This document shows, piece by piece, positions 1 to 11,440 of a stretch of DNA of 64,000 nucleotides. The position numbers were made by a program, and so were the translations under genes. Below the pieces are notes generated by a model. It saw only the letters and a program-made list of their open reading frames with translations, had not been told where the DNA came from and did not search any database. How positions within the stretch are numbered: position 1 is the first letter of the stretch; each line of letters starts with the position of its first letter. This stretch comes from Lunularia cruciata (taxonomy: Eukaryota; Streptophyta; Marchantiopsida; Lunulariales; Lunulariaceae): the NCBI GenBank assembly GCA_948567375.1, contig OX419756.1, positions 35,442,552 to 35,506,551 of the forward strand, in the 5' to 3' direction.

Positions 1-240
1 GTTGGGATGTAGTTAGAGGACATATGGAGCTTGTAGCCAAAGCAGAGTGAGATTTTCACATTGAGGTTAGGAACTCTAATGATTGGGAGCATGAAATTAG
101 CTCCCAAAGGCCTAGTGTAGTAGCTAATCAATATATCTTCCACTCCTACATCAATTATAGAGGATATTTAGGAGCCAGATATTGGACCCAAGCTTACAAG
201 AGGAGAAAGACAAAGAGTTTGGAGGTTCTTGATGTTCTTG

Positions 241-1610
241 TTTCCTTCAATATGAAGGATTTGGGTGCTCCAAAAGGACCTAATATTTAGATTGAGCTTA
301 CTAAAGATACACTAGTTTGTGACATCCCTGTAGATATAGTGACATGGAGGGAATATTGATTCAAAGTTAGAGTAGAGACCTTCTTGAGGCAAGTTTGGTG
401 CAGATTTCATATGGAAAGTATGCTTCAACTACAGTGATGCCAATCAAGAAGGATATGCATGGAAACTACACACTTAGGCAGATATGTGAAGATTATCATC
501 CTATCAATCAACAAACTAGGGCTATTGGTATCTCATGCTTACATCAAGAGAGATTTTTGATGCAATTGGGTATGCAAAGGTCTTCAATACTTTGGATCTT
601 CAAGCATGATATCATTAATAGCCAATCAAGGAGGAGAATAAGTCCAAGATAACATTTTGGGCTATTCATCCTCAAGGCAAGGATGTATTATACCAATAGA
701 GATTTGTACCACTTGGGTTAAAGAACATTCATGTTGAGTTCTAGAAGATTATGGACATGATCCTAGCAATATTGGATTTTGCTTGGTGCTATATTGATGA
801 TATTTTGGTCTATATTACTATTTTAGAGAAGCATGAGAGACATTTGTTGGAGGTTTTTGAGAGATTGAGATTTCATAGACTCAAATTACATCTTGAGAAG
901 TGTAGGTTCTTCCACAAGTATTTTGAGTATTTGGGTCACACTATCTACCTTGGAGGACTTGGTATTCAACATACAAAGGTGGAAGCTATTGCATGTATTC
1001 CTTGGCCTACAAATATGAACGGAGTGCAAGCATTCCTTAGGTTAGTGAACGTCTATTGCTTATATGTTAGAGGATTTAATGCCATTGCCAAGGCCTTGAC
1101 AAAGCTTACCAACTTACACATGAGTGGTGGTGGAGAGATGAGCAAGAGATAGCTTTCATAGAGCTCAAGGAGAGGTTGACATTTGCCATTATTCTTAGAA
1201 GACCGATTAGAGAACAACCATTCAAAGTTCACATTGATTGGAGTACGTTTGGGCTTGGAATAGTGCTCACCAAACATGATGATGAGGGGAAGGAATTAAT
1301 GGTAGCTTGTGCTAGTACTCTAGCAATATAATGGAAGCAAAGTAAAGTTCATATGATGGAGAGTTCTTGGAAACAATATGGATAATAGCACATTTTTGAT
1401 GTTATCTAATTATCAATCCTTTCACTTTCATCATTGATCATCAAGTACTAAAGTGGTTGATGGAGTCTAAAAAACTTTCAAGGAAGCTTGCATGATGGGC
1501 TTTGACTTTATAGGAGTATGATTTCATAGTTATTTATAGACCTAAAATGATGAACCATGATGCAAATGGGTTGAGTAAAAACCCATGTCCCAATTAGTAA
1601 GATCAAATTG
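241..1610 (+). pseudogene. MT-gypsy C reverse transcriptase and RNase H (broken)
   Basis: RT and RNase H copied the element RNA to DNA. The catalytic RT motif YIDDILVY is intact at 790-813, followed by the thumb region (EKHERHLLEVFERLR, then the LGHTIYL stretch). The N-terminal fingers survive only as frame-shifted pieces (395-652). RNase H follows from about 1170, with HIDWSTFGLG-type and DHQVLKWLMES-type motifs near 1230 and 1435, and ends in the NHDANGLSKNP-type tail near 1575. A TAG in the phrase ALTL*EYDF (about 1510) is shared with copy A. The order and wording match copy A closely. Confidence 0.85.
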
Positions 1611-1889
1611 GAGCATGTTGGCATGGTGAGGCAGATGAGGAGATGGTGCCAAGTTGGCATACATATACCTTTTTATGTATATTTTTTAGGGCTTTGGTGG
1701 TATTTCTCTCAACATACAAGAGGAGCTATTGAGTTCATAGATCCAAAGGGTGGAGATATTTGTATAGTCCAATGAGACATTCATGATGATGTCTTAGTGA
1801 TGGATTATCTTCACATTGGTGGTTGTGGGTGGCACAATTGGTGCCAAGAAGAGAGATTGTGTTCTTTAGGAGCTAGGCAGTTTAGATTG

Positions 1890-2640
1890 GAGTGCAAACA
1901 CCTTCTTCATGTATGGGAGGATGGTAGAGTGCAAGTGGTACCACTTCCATCTCAAAGACCATAGTTGGTCCACATGCTCATGAGGAGTTAGGAAATTTTG
2001 AAGTAAAGCATACATATAGCTTACTTTAGAGTGATTATTGGTGGTGTAGTATGTAGACCAATGTACATCAATTTGTTTCTAGATATGTGGTTTTTGACCA
2101 AGTTAGAGCATCATTTAATGCTCTTATGCCATAGTTACACCCATTACCTATCATGGGACTGGGTTACTATTGGAGTTTGGACTTTTTTAGACCTTTATCA
2201 TTGACTATGAGACATCATTGGTATGCTTTGGTTATGGTGGAGCACTTCTCCAAATAGGTTGAGTTGGTGACACTTCCTGACAAGTCCAATGAAGGGACAA
2301 CTTACTTGTTCTTGGATTGGGTTCTTAGTTATTTTGGTGCACCAGTTGAGGTTTTGATTGATTGGGGTACATAATTCTTGAGGTAGTTTCAAGTCTTGTG
2401 TGACAAGGCCCTAATTGCTCATTGTACCACCTCCCAAGATCACCCTAAGGTAGATGGCTTAGCAAAGAGAGTAGTTCAAATAATGAAGAGAGGATTGCAT
2501 AAGTATGGTTTGTAGAGAGGTTACTTAGGAGATTGAGATCTCCAATTACTTTAGTTGGCCATGGGCTATTGGTTGAGCAGACAAGCCTCCTTAGCATCCT
2601 TCTCTCCTTACTTTCTACTTTTTGGATAAGATCCAGATTT
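1890..2640 (+). pseudogene. MT-gypsy C integrase (broken)
   Basis: This is a DDE integrase remnant. The HHCC zinc-binding region lies at about 1890-2140, matching copy A 9320-9075. The catalytic core runs from about 2170 to 2630. Recognisable phrases are the core start near 2180, the VMVEHFSK-type stretch near 2235, the LTDQGTEF-type stretch near 2355 (here with a stop) and the DHPKVDGLAE-type stretch near 2440. Several TAG and TGA codons break it. Integrases of this kind join the cDNA to chromosomal DNA and leave 4-6 bp duplications. Confidence 0.85.
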
Positions 2641-2924
2641 ACATGCAGCCATTTGTTGAGATGCTACTATAGTTTTGGACTTGGATGATCTAGATGTATG
2701 GGTGAATGCATGTTCGCAATGAGCAGAGATCTTTTGGAGAGTGATGTTGATGGTCTTTGAGAACTTGGAAATTGCTCAGCATAGGGATACCTTATGCTCT
2801 GCTACCATTTGAGGAGGAGGTTATAGACCCTTGATCCTTAGAAATCATCCAAGTAACTATGTATATCTATAATAGACAACACTAATGAGACTTGATGTTA
2901 CTATAGGCCACACTATCTTGAGAG

Positions 2925-3220
2925 TTCATGTGGTTTTTTCCTTCTAGAGCCCTTGTGTTCGAAGGGCATGATGGTGTTGTTTGGAAGGATCATGTGTGCA
3001 ATTGTGCACCATGCCATCTCCTAAACATTGATGGCACTATGGACCCAAGCTTTGCACTTGTACATATAGGCTTGTGGTGTATGTTATGTGGCTCTTCTAA
3101 TGGAGCTACAATTATGTTGGTGTGTGATAGAATTTGAGAGGATGGCATATGGCATGTTTGACTCCTTCTTTCATGGTAATTCCTCAAGGACAATGGTTAT
3201 GTCCTAGATATACTTGACTT
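2925..3220 (+). pseudogene. MT-gypsy C polyprotein C-terminus with PHD-finger remnant
   Basis: The translation from 2928 (EGHDGVVWKDHV, NIDGTMDPS, CMLCGSS, MLVCD) parallels the copy A tail that ends in a PHD finger. The first zinc-ligand pair CMLC and the following VCD are intact. A 1-bp deletion relative to copy A at about 3130 then shifts the frame, so the GWH, CPRC part is read in another frame (3135-3215). This shows that the finger is a family feature and not an accident of copy A. Confidence 0.7.
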
Positions 3221-3381
3221 ATAGCTAGTTTATCTTTATGTGGTATAAATTATAGACATGCAATTAACAATGGTGCTTAATAACAACCAGATTCTTGATC
3301 TTTGCCCACCATAGGGTATACCACATGTGTAGAGTAGATGGCTTTTTGGAGTTAGAGGGATCTAACCGCCAGCTATGGGGC

Positions 3382-4035
3382 ACTTGTATCACTTTAGAGT
3401 TCATGTATGACTTATGTGTGAGTTTTACTTCTATAGTGTATGATTTTGACAACAATGTATGTTGTGTAGTAATGTTTTTATGCACGATAATTGTCACAAC
3501 ATTTGTAGTACCAAAGCTAGGTTGCTCAGATACTAGAATGGTAGTCATAAGTATTTTGGTAGTTACTAATGGATTCCTTGTTGGCAGTCCAATTTTATGT
3601 TAGGGCTATTGATCATATAATGCAACCCACCATCATTTGCATAGTTTGTAGAATTGGATGTGCCATTAGTGGCACTATTAGGGCTAGAGATCTAGATTGA
3701 GCAAAGGTATATACCTTCAAAGTGTAGCTCAAAGCGCTCACTTCTCTGATGTTGAGCCTTTGAATTCTTGGCTATGGTGGATAGAGGCCAACAAGCATCA
3801 CTTGGAGTCTCTTAGCTAGAGTGAGTGTGGCTTGACTATAATTAGTGCCCAATTGTTTGCATATTGTTGAGTGGAGGATCAAATATATACCTAATTTGAG
3901 TATGATTCAAGTGGAAGAATGAACAGATTATTGTGGTACTTTAGAGTTTAGGTTTGATTATGTGTGAGTTGTGCTCTTATAGTGTATGATGTTGATAATA
4001 ATTTATGTTTTGTAGAGATCTTTGTATGCACAATA
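3382..4035 (+). repeat. MT-gypsy C 3' terminal repeats, arrangement R-L-R
   Basis: Block R (about 3384-3491) contains CACTTTAGAGTT and ATGACTTATGTGTGAG. Block L (about 3492-3930) starts TGTCACAAC and contains the phrase TGAGCCTTTGAATTC. A second R (3931-4035) follows. A purine-poor, PPT-like stretch AGCTATGGGG lies just before the first R. The same R-L-R order ends copy A, although the two copies are well diverged, so the order is old. Confidence 0.75.
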
Positions 4036-4329
4036 GGCCAAAGTAGCTCCTACTCAACATAGATATAAAGAGATAACATCAATAGATGTGGTTGAAAGGA
4101 AGTATGAGAAGGAGGAATGCTCAAACTCCAAAGGTCTTAACTTGGAGCTTTTTGCTCAAGAGAAGAAGAGAGCCTATTTTGCAAATGATACAAATTCTTC
4201 TTAAGGATTCACTCCTAGCAAGGATAGCCTAATGCTCACAAGGAGTACTCACAATACCATTTCACCATCATCAACTACAAAGGCTCCAAGTAAGAAGTTG
4301 GAAATGGATTTTCTTGATATCAAATCAAT

Positions 4330-6505
4330 AATGAGACTATAATGTGTTGGAAAACATGAGTAGTCACAAGGCCAATATCATGATGTGCCAACTCATTGCT
4401 TTGAATCCTACATTGATGATGGAACTAAAGAAAGGTAGTTTGAGTTCTACAAGGAGCAAGAGAAAGGATAAAGCAAAGGAGAAAATTCTAGTATCAATGG
4501 GGTTGTTGGATGCAAAACTAGCACCATGGGAGGCTTGTAAAGATGCCTCCAAGATTGACATGAGGATGAATGGTCACAACATCAAGAATTCATTTTTTGA
4601 TGGAGGATCTATGGTGAATGCCATACAAAGAAGTTGGGTATGATACACTCTAGACCTCCAACATTTATGGTGAGCATGGCAAACAAGCAACAAGTTTGAT
4701 TGGTGGGTGTGATAGACAAGGTAGTAGTGCTGGGTATAGGGAGTTCAAAATCTCGTGACTTTCTAAGTCTTGAAGGATTTAAGCTATAATTTACTATTTA
4801 GAAGATCATGGTTGAGAGCAGTTCATGTAATTGATCAATAGCTCAATGGATACTTTAGATTTGGGTCATCAAATCATTGAGTTAAAATTCTTGTAGCTAA
4901 TACCACCAACATCTCACATTCAAATACATAATCTGTTGATTATTTAGAATCAAATTTAGAAGAAGGAGCTTTAGTTGTGGGTACAAATATTGAGTAAGAG
5001 ACCTCCAAAGATAAAGATGAATTTAAATTTGATTATGATGTGTATATGTTGTACACCTAAATCAAAGGTTTTGAAAGACCTTGATAAATCACCTTTGACA
5101 CTTGAAGAGATAGAGAAAATCCTATCTACCCTCAAGTATAGTCCAAATATTATCAAGGAAAAGAAGGTAAAATTTGAGGAGATTTTTTGCAAGTTCATCT
5201 ATGTGTTTGCTTGGAGTTACAAAGATCTCAAAGAAAATAACTTGGAGGAGCACTATATTGAAATAAAATTGTATGCAAGACCTATTTGTCAAAAGGAACA
5301 TCGCATTAGCCCACTAAAAACTTTGATTGTGAAGGAGATTGATAAGCTCATGAAGGTTGGGTTTACCTTTGAGATAGAGAATTTAGAATGAGTGTCTCAA
5401 ATTGTGCTTGTGAAGAAAAAGAATGACAAATTCCAAATATGTGTGGATTACAAGAAGCTCAATGTTGTTACCAAGAAGGACTACTACTCCTTGCCATTCA
5501 TTGATGAAATCTTGGAGAAGGTTGCCAAGCATAAGAGGTACAATTTTGGAGATGGTTATAACAAGTACAACCAAATTAAGACTGCACCAAAAGATCAAAA
5601 ACTCACCATATTTACTAAACCTTGGAGTACTTATGCATGCCCTTTTGGGCTTTGCAATGCTTGAACCACATTTCAATAGCTCATGAATAAGATGTTTGAA
5701 CCTTCATTTGAGATTGCATTGATGATTTTTATGTGTAAGAGGAGCACCTTGAGTCATTAATCAAGGTCTTGCAACACTCGGATGAGGCAAATGCATCACT
5801 CAACCTAGTGAAATACATCTTTGGTTATAAAATGGTTTACTTATGGAGAATATCATTTCCAAAGATGGAATAGCAGTCAATCCTAAAAAGATGAAGAAAA
5901 TCTCATAGCTTCCATTCCCTTCAAGCTTGACAAAGTTACACCAATTCTTGATGATGGTTGGGTACTATATGGGATTTATCTTCTCAATTTTTAACAAAGC
6001 TTATGCATTTAGCATTCATATGAAGAAAGGTGTAGAATACATGGTGATTTTGGAGGACAAATAGGTTTTCAAAGCTTTGGAGGAGCTAAAAAATTCCCTT
6101 GTTATGGCTCCAATTCTTGTTAAACTTTATTGGGATAAGCCTTTCAACCTTTACAATGATGCTTCTAATGTAGCTATAGGATGCACTCCTAGTCAATTAG
6201 ACCAAGGTAAAGATGATCATCCAATAGTTTATGGTAGCAAACAAATAGTTTTAGCAAAGAGTATTGTGTCATAAAAAAGCAAGGGTTGGTAGTGAATTTT
6301 GGTCTCAAGAAGTTTAAACACTACTTGATTGGAAGGAATGCCTCCATTTTCATGGATCACAAGGCTTTGAAGTACATCTTTAACAAGACTAGTGTGGAAG
6401 GAAGGCTAACAAGGTGGATGATACTCTTATCTGAATATGTCTACACCATTGAGGATAGGCCAAGGAAGATATATGCAAATGCTGACTTATTATCTAAGGC
6501 CTAAG
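4330..6505 (+). pseudogene. T1 protease, reverse transcriptase and RNase H (broken)
   Basis: The protease-like part is at 4344-4720, with GHNIKNSFFDGGSMVNA near 4570, where DGG replaces the usual DSG or DTG. The pol N-terminus is 4975-5391 (FAWSYKDLKE, then RPICQKEHRISP). The RT palm follows at 5392-5664 (QICVDYKKLN, YSLPFIDEIL, PFGLCNA). The YxDD region survives only as IDDFYV near 5715. RNase H is at 6077-6504 (LYNDASNVAIG, FMDHKALKYIF, and ADLLSKA at the end). Several stops and frameshifts break it. The wording fits the Tat/Athila side of Ty3/gypsy rather than the chromoviruses nearby. Confidence 0.85.
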
Positions 6506-6589
6506 ATTTTATAGAGTTGAGCCAATGGATGATTCCTTCTTGGATGAGGAGCTTATGACCATCAAGAGGTTCTATCAAGTACAAGGAGA

Positions 6590-7171
6590 TTGTGGACTTT
6601 GTTTCAAGAGGAAATTTTCTAGATGGGATGCATGTTAGGGAAAGGAAGGTCCTTGCAGCAAGACCTTACACAATGGTGAAAGAGATTCTTTTTCACCAAG
6701 GAGCAGATGGTCTACTTCAAAGAGTAATGGGTAAAGAGAAGCCTATTTTACTCACAAAAGAGTTTCATGATGGTTTGGTGTGTGGGGGTCATTTTCCAAG
6801 ATTCTAGATATAAATTACCACTGGAATGGAATTTTTGAGGATTATCTTGATTATTGCAAACCTTGTAATGTTTTTTTTGACCTTTTTCTAGAAATTCTAT
6901 CATCAGTTCCACTTTTAAGACCTTTTGAGAAATGAGGCATTGACTCTGTAAGTCCTTTCAATAGAAATCCATGGAACAACCAATATATTATGGTAATTAT
7001 TGATTATCACCTCACCAAGTGGATTGAAGCTAGATCATTGAGAGATAACATGAAGATGAAATTGATAGATTTCTTTATAAACACATCATTTGTAGGTTTG
7101 GTTGCCCTTAAGAGTTGGTCTTAAATAGAGGAAGACATTTTACAAGAAGTATCATTATAGCCATGCTATGA
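6590..7171 (+). pseudogene. T1 integrase, N-terminal part (interrupted)
   Basis: The HHCC region is about 6720-6880 (FHDGLVCGGHF, then a YCKPCN-type pair). The core begins about 6935 (GIDSVSPFNRNPWNNQYIMV, KWIEARSL). The frame reaches HFTRSII near 7140 and is then cut by MT-gypsy A. The remainder (MTMSYKP, TLCMMLAKD, GPKHHWDKKI) resumes at 17111-17400. Confidence 0.8.
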
Positions 7172-7175
7172 TATT
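7172..7175 (+). repeat. Target-site duplication of MT-gypsy A (left copy)
   Basis: TATT here is repeated at 17111-17114; a 5-bp reading TATTT is also possible. With the 4-bp reading the element is 7176-17110 and, read on the minus strand, begins TGTCAC and ends CAACA, which gives the usual TG...CA ends. The duplicated bases fall within the T1 integrase reading frame. Confidence 0.7.
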
Positions 7176-7821
7176 TGTTGTGCGTATATACATCGCTGTC
7201 AACATCATACACTATAGAAGCACAACTCACACATAAGTCATACATAGACTCTAAAGTGCCACAATAATCAGATTGCTTACCACTCTCAACTCAACTCAAC
7301 TTAGATCAGTACTTGATCTGTCACTCTATAAACTGCCAACAGCTGGGCACTAATTACAGTCAAGCCACACCCACTCAAGCATAGAGAATCCAGGTGATGC
7401 TCGTTGGCCTCTGTCCACCATAGCCAAGAACTCAAAGGCTCAACGTCAGAGAAGTGAGCTCTCTGGAGATCACTTCAAAAATATACCCCTTGGACTCGAG
7501 CTAGCTCTGAAACCCTAACGGTCCCGCTGACGGCACACTTGACGATGCAAATGGTGCAAAGTGATGGTGGGCCCCACCATGAAGTCAGTACCCCAAACAC
7601 AAAATCTAACCGTCGGAAAGTAGTCTTTGAGAAACTGCTGAAATAACTCTAACTACTATCATTGGAACTCCAGTGTCCGAGCATCTAGATGCGGCACTAC
7701 AAATGGCGTGACAACTATCATACATATATACATTGCTACACAACATACATCATTGTCAACATCATACACTATAGAAGCACAACTCACACATAAGTCATAC
7801 ATAGACTCTAAAGTGCCACAA
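7176..7821 (-). repeat. MT-gypsy A 3' terminal repeats, arrangement R-L-R
   Basis: On the minus strand the order is R (7821-7714, starting TTGTGGCACTTTAGAG), L (7713-7265, starting TGTCACGCC) and R again (7264-7176, starting TTGTGGCACTTTAGAG). The two R blocks are nearly identical over about 70 bp and differ near their ends. The 5' end of the element has L alone, without R on either side. The outer boundary at 7176 is fixed by the target duplication. Confidence 0.8.
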
Positions 7822-7831
7822 TCGCCCTCCT
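7822..7831 (-). other. Polypurine tract candidate of MT-gypsy A
   Basis: AGGAGGGCGA on the minus strand lies directly before the first R block. It is the only purine-rich stretch near the 3' repeats. The bases just before L (7714-7735) are AT-rich and do not look like a polypurine tract, so plus-strand synthesis probably started at R and not at L. Confidence 0.5.
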
Positions 7832-7989
7832 AGCTGGCGGTTAGGCCCCTGTAACTCCAGATAGCCATCTACTCTAAGTATATGGTATACCTTCTAATGG
7901 GCAAAGATCAGGAGGCCGGGTGCTATGGAGCCCCATCGTTAGTTGCCTGTCTACAATCTATACCATATAAAGAATGAACTAGCTACAGG

Positions 7990-8290
7990 TCAAGTACATC
8001 TAGGACATAACCATTGTCCCTGAGGAACCATCGTGAGGGGAGGAGTCATACATGCCATATGCCATCCTCTCAAATAGCTATCACACACTAACATAGTAGC
8101 AGCTCCACCAGAAGAGCCACATAACATACACCTCAAGCCTGCATGTACAAGTGCCAAGCTTGGGTCCATAGTACCATCAATGTTTGGAAGGTGCATGGCG
8201 CACAATTACGCACATGATCCTTCCAAACAACACCATCATGTCCTTCTAACACAAGGACTCCAGATGGCAAAACCTTGCGCACTCTCAAGA
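7990..8290 (-). pseudogene. MT-gypsy A polyprotein C-terminus: PHD finger
   Basis: The protein ends (8205-7990) with a PHD-type zinc finger: CMLC, then VCDSYLRGWHMAC, PPLTMVPQGQW and CPRC, one residue before the stop. The usual ligand pattern is Cys4-His-Cys3. Here the fourth ligand (CDxC) is Tyr in CDSY, one transition from Cys, so this copy has probably lost zinc binding there. PHD fingers usually bind histone H3 tails, so this one may have guided integration or protein placement; that role is inferred. The segment upstream (EGHDGVVWKDHVRNC, 8270-8200) links it to the integrase, with a frame change at about 8205. Confidence 0.8.
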
Positions 8291-8299
8291 TAGTGCGGC

Positions 8300-9330
8300 C
8301 TGTAGAAACATCAAGTGTTGTCGGTGCTGTCTGCTGTAGATATACATAGTTGCCTGGATGAAATCAACGGATTGAGGGTCTATAACCTCCTCCTCGAATG
8401 GTAGCATAGCATAAAGTATCTCTATGTTGAGCAATCGCCAAGTTCTCAAAGGCCATCGGCATCACTCTCCAAAAGATCTCTGCACGTTGAGAACATGCGC
8501 TCATCCATACATCAGGGTCATCCAAGTCCAAAATTACAGTTGCATCTCGACAAATGGCTACAAGTAAATTTGGATCTCATCCATAGAGTAGGAAGTATGG
8601 AGAGAAGGATGCTAAGGAGGCTTTCCGGCTGAACCGATAGCCCATGGCCAACCAAGGTAATTGGAGATCCCAATCTCCCAAGTGGCTTCTTTGCAAACCA
8701 TACTTTTGCAATCCTCTCTTCACCGTCTGAATCACTCTCTCTGCTAAGCCATCTACCTTAGGGTGATCTCGGGATGTAGTACGATGATCAATCAAAGCCT
8801 TGTCACACAAGACTTGAAACTCCCCCAAGAACTCTGTACCCTGATCAGTCAAAACCTCAGCTGGTGCACCAAAATGACTAAGAACTCGATCTAGGAACGA
8901 GTAAATTGTCCCTTCACTAGACTTGTCAAGAAGTGCCACCAACTCAATCCACTTGGAGAAGTGCTCCACCATCACCAAAACATATTGATGATGTCTCACA
9001 GTCAATGGTAAAGGTCCGACAAAGTCCAAACTCTAACGGTAACCCAATCCCATGATAGGTAATGGGTGTAACTATGGCATAGGAGCATTGAATGATGCTC
9101 TAACTCGGTCACAAACCACACATCTGGCAACAAACTGATGTACCTTGGTTTGCATACCGCGCCACCAATAATGACTCTGGAGTAAGCTATACGTATGCTT
9201 TACTCCAAAATGTCCTAGCTCCTCATGAGCATGACGGACCAACGGTGGTCGTTGAGATGGAAGTGGTACTACTCGCACTCTACCATCTTCCCATATATGC
9301 AAAAGGTGTCTACCCTCCAATCTGAACTGT
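8300..9330 (-). pseudogene. MT-gypsy A integrase
   Basis: The zinc-binding HHCC domain is at 9320-9072 (HAHEELGHFG, then CVVCDR). The catalytic core is at 9029-8577 with the expected acidic residues: Asp in MDFVGPL, Asp in LTDQGTEF and Glu in LAERVIQ. One stop separates the two parts, near 9071, and another follows LLYG at 8574. The C-terminal region (HPGNYVYLQ, TILRV, 8380-8270) leads to the PHD finger. No chromodomain is seen, unlike the chromoviruses in this window. The enzyme would have inserted cDNA with a 4-5 bp staggered cut, consistent with the duplication found. Confidence 0.9.
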
Positions 9331-9338
9331 CTGGCTTG

Positions 9339-10960
9339 CTAAAGAACACGGTCTCTCTCCTTGGCCCCAATTGTGCCACCCACAACACCAGAGCAAAGAT
9401 AGTCCATCACTAAGACATCATCATGAATGTCTCGCTGAACTGTACCAATATCTTCACTCTCTGGATCGGTGACCTTAATAACTCCTCCTGTATGCGCTGA
9501 GAGAGACACCACCAAAGCCTCTGCAAATATACACAGAAAGGCTGACACATGCCAACCTGGCACCATCTCCTCATCTGTCTCACCATGCCAACATGCTCCG
9601 GTCTGATCCTATTGGCTGGGACATCGGTTTCTACTCAACCATCTGCATCATGGTTCACCACTCCAGGTCTGTGAACAACCGTGAAATCATACTCCTATAA
9701 AATCAGAGCCCATTGTGCAAGCTTCCTTGAAAGCTTGTCGGACTCCATCAACCACTTCAGTGGCTGATGATCAGTGATGAGAGTGAAGGGGTTACCAAAT
9801 AGGTAACATCAAAAATGTACTACTGCCCAAACTGCTGCCAAGCACTCTCCCTCATATGAACTATACTTTGCCTCCGCTGAATTGTTGGAGCGACTAGCAT
9901 AGGCCACCACAAACTCCTTCTCCTCATCATCATGTTGGGTGAGCACCGCTCCAAGCCCCAACATACTCCAATCAGTATGAACCTGAAATGGTTGTCCTTT
10001 GATTGGTCTCCTCAAAATAGGAGCAAATGTCAACCTCTCCTTGAGCTCTACAAACGCTCTCTCCTGCTCATCTCCCCAACACCACTCTTGTGTAAGCTTG
10101 GTCAGCTTCGTCAAGGCCTTGGCAATGGCACTAAATCCTCTAACATAGCGGCAATAGAAGTTTGCCAACCCAAGGAATGCTTGCACTCTGCTCACATTCG
10201 TAGGCCAAGGAATACGTGCAATAGCCTCCACCTTGGTCTACTGAACACCAAGTCCTCTGAGGTAGACAGTGTGACCCAAATACTCAACCTACTTGTGGAA
10301 GAACCTACACTTCCCAAGATGTAGTTTGAGTCCATGAGATCTCAACCTCTCAAACACCTCCAACAACTGTCTCTCATGCTCCTCCATAATAGTGCTATAG
10401 ACCAAAATGTCATCAATATAACACCGAGCAAAATCCAATCCAGCTAGGATCCTATCCATGATCCTCTGGAACTCAGCAGGAGCATTCTTTAACGCAAATG
10501 GTAAGAACCTCCACTGATATAACACATCCTTGCTATGAGGATCAATAGCCCAAAATGTTGTCTTGGACTTATCCTCCTCCTTGATTGGCAACTGATGATA
10601 TCCCGCTTGAAGATCCAAAGTACTGAAGATCTTTGTATGCCCAATCACATCAAAAATCTCCTCCGGTGTAGGCATGGCATACCGATCAGCCTTGGTCTGT
10701 CGGTTGATAGGATGGTAATCTCCACACATCTGCCTATCTGTATAGTTGCCATGCATATCTTTCTTGGCTGGCATCACTGTCGCTGATGCATACTCTCCAT
10801 GTGAAATCTCCACCAAACTAGCCTCAAAAAGGTCACTACTCCGACTTTGAATCAATGTCCTCTCCATCTCACTATATTGATAAGGACATCGGAAAACTGG
10901 TGTGTCACTAGTCAGCTCAATCCGTATACCAGGTTCCTTCAGAGCACCCAAATCCTTCAT
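9339..10960 (-). pseudogene. MT-gypsy A reverse transcriptase and RNase H
   Basis: The RT frame is open at 10960-10289: KDMHGNYTDRQMCGDYHPIN, STLDLQAGYHQLPI and the catalytic YIDDILVYST, then the start of the thumb. After a stop in FHK*VEYLGH the connection and RNase H continue at 10231-9600. Their motifs are VHTDWSMLGLGAVL (first Asp), YEGECLAAVWAV (Glu), ITDHQPLKWL (Asp) and NHDADG (last Asp). A tether of unclear function (9566-9339, GTVQRDIHDDVLVMDYL) leads to the integrase. A TAG in LIL*EYDF is shared with copy C. Length and motif order are normal for Ty3/gypsy. Confidence 0.93.
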
Positions 10961-11440
10961 ACTGAAGACAACTCATGTGACTCCTCAAGAACCTCCAAAC
11001 CCTCCGTCTTTCCTCTCCAGTAAACTTGGGTCCAAGATTTGGCTCCCAAGTATCCTTTGTAACTGTAGTAGGAGTGGAAGACGTACTAACTGACTGCTAC
11101 ACTGGGCCCTTGGGAGCAATAGTGTCATGCTCCCGACTACTAGAGGTCCCAACCTCTATATGAAAAACTCCTTCCACTCTGGCTGCAAGCTCCACACGTC
11201 CTCTACCTGCATCCCATGTGGACCAAGGGTGTAATCCAAGTAGCCCACGCTCACCTGGATGGACTCCAAGTAGACCACTCTCCCTAGTACCTACTGGATG
11301 TGTCCCAAGAATACCATGTCCACTCGGTCCATCACCCCCAGCATGTGCCTGAATCGTCTCGATAGGCACAGGGCTCACAAGTGTCCGAGTGGTGATGCCT
11401 ATCAAGCACATCCTACGCTGCTCTGCCAAGCCAAGGCTCA
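10961..11440 (-). pseudogene. MT-gypsy A linker between methyltransferase and RT
   Basis: This polyprotein stretch of about 150 residues has no recognised fold. It contains short repeats rich in Gly, His, Pro and Leu (HPGERGLLGLHP type, 11300-11200), in which LLG and HP recur about every 10 residues, and ends near SSREHDTIAPKGPV. The same segment opens copy C (1-130) and closes the visible part of copy B (62820-63020), so it is an ancestral part of the family. A spacer or cleavage region is a fair guess only. Confidence 0.55.

Larger units (their letters stand above)
1..4036 (+). mobile_element. MT-gypsy copy C, 3' half of a Ty3/gypsy element
   Basis: The window opens inside the linker between the methyltransferase and RT domains: positions 1-130 match copy B at 62900-63020 and copy A around 11100-11200. 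RT, RNase H, integrase, a PHD-like tail and the 3' terminal repeats follow in order. Any methyltransferase domain of this copy would lie before base 1. The copy is much more decayed than copy A, with stops and frameshifts in every domain. Its right end at about 4036 abuts the Tat-like element T1, so it probably inserted into T1, but the left target-site duplication is outside the window. Confidence 0.85.
4037..7175 (+). mobile_element. Tat/Athila-like Ty3/gypsy element T1, left part
   Basis: This is a decayed element with protease, RT, RNase H and integrase in that order. Its 5' end is missing at the junction with MT-gypsy C. Its integrase is cut at about 7175 and continues at 17111, after MT-gypsy A. 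Joining the two sides with one copy of the target duplication restores the aligned wording across the break apart from a frameshift, which supports a nested insertion. Confidence 0.85.

Noticed and set aside
7176-7821. R-L-R explained as a solo LTR inserted next to another LTR
   Set aside because: Diverged copy C shows the same order with a comparable PPT position, and no target duplication separates the blocks. It stays possible for a common ancestor.
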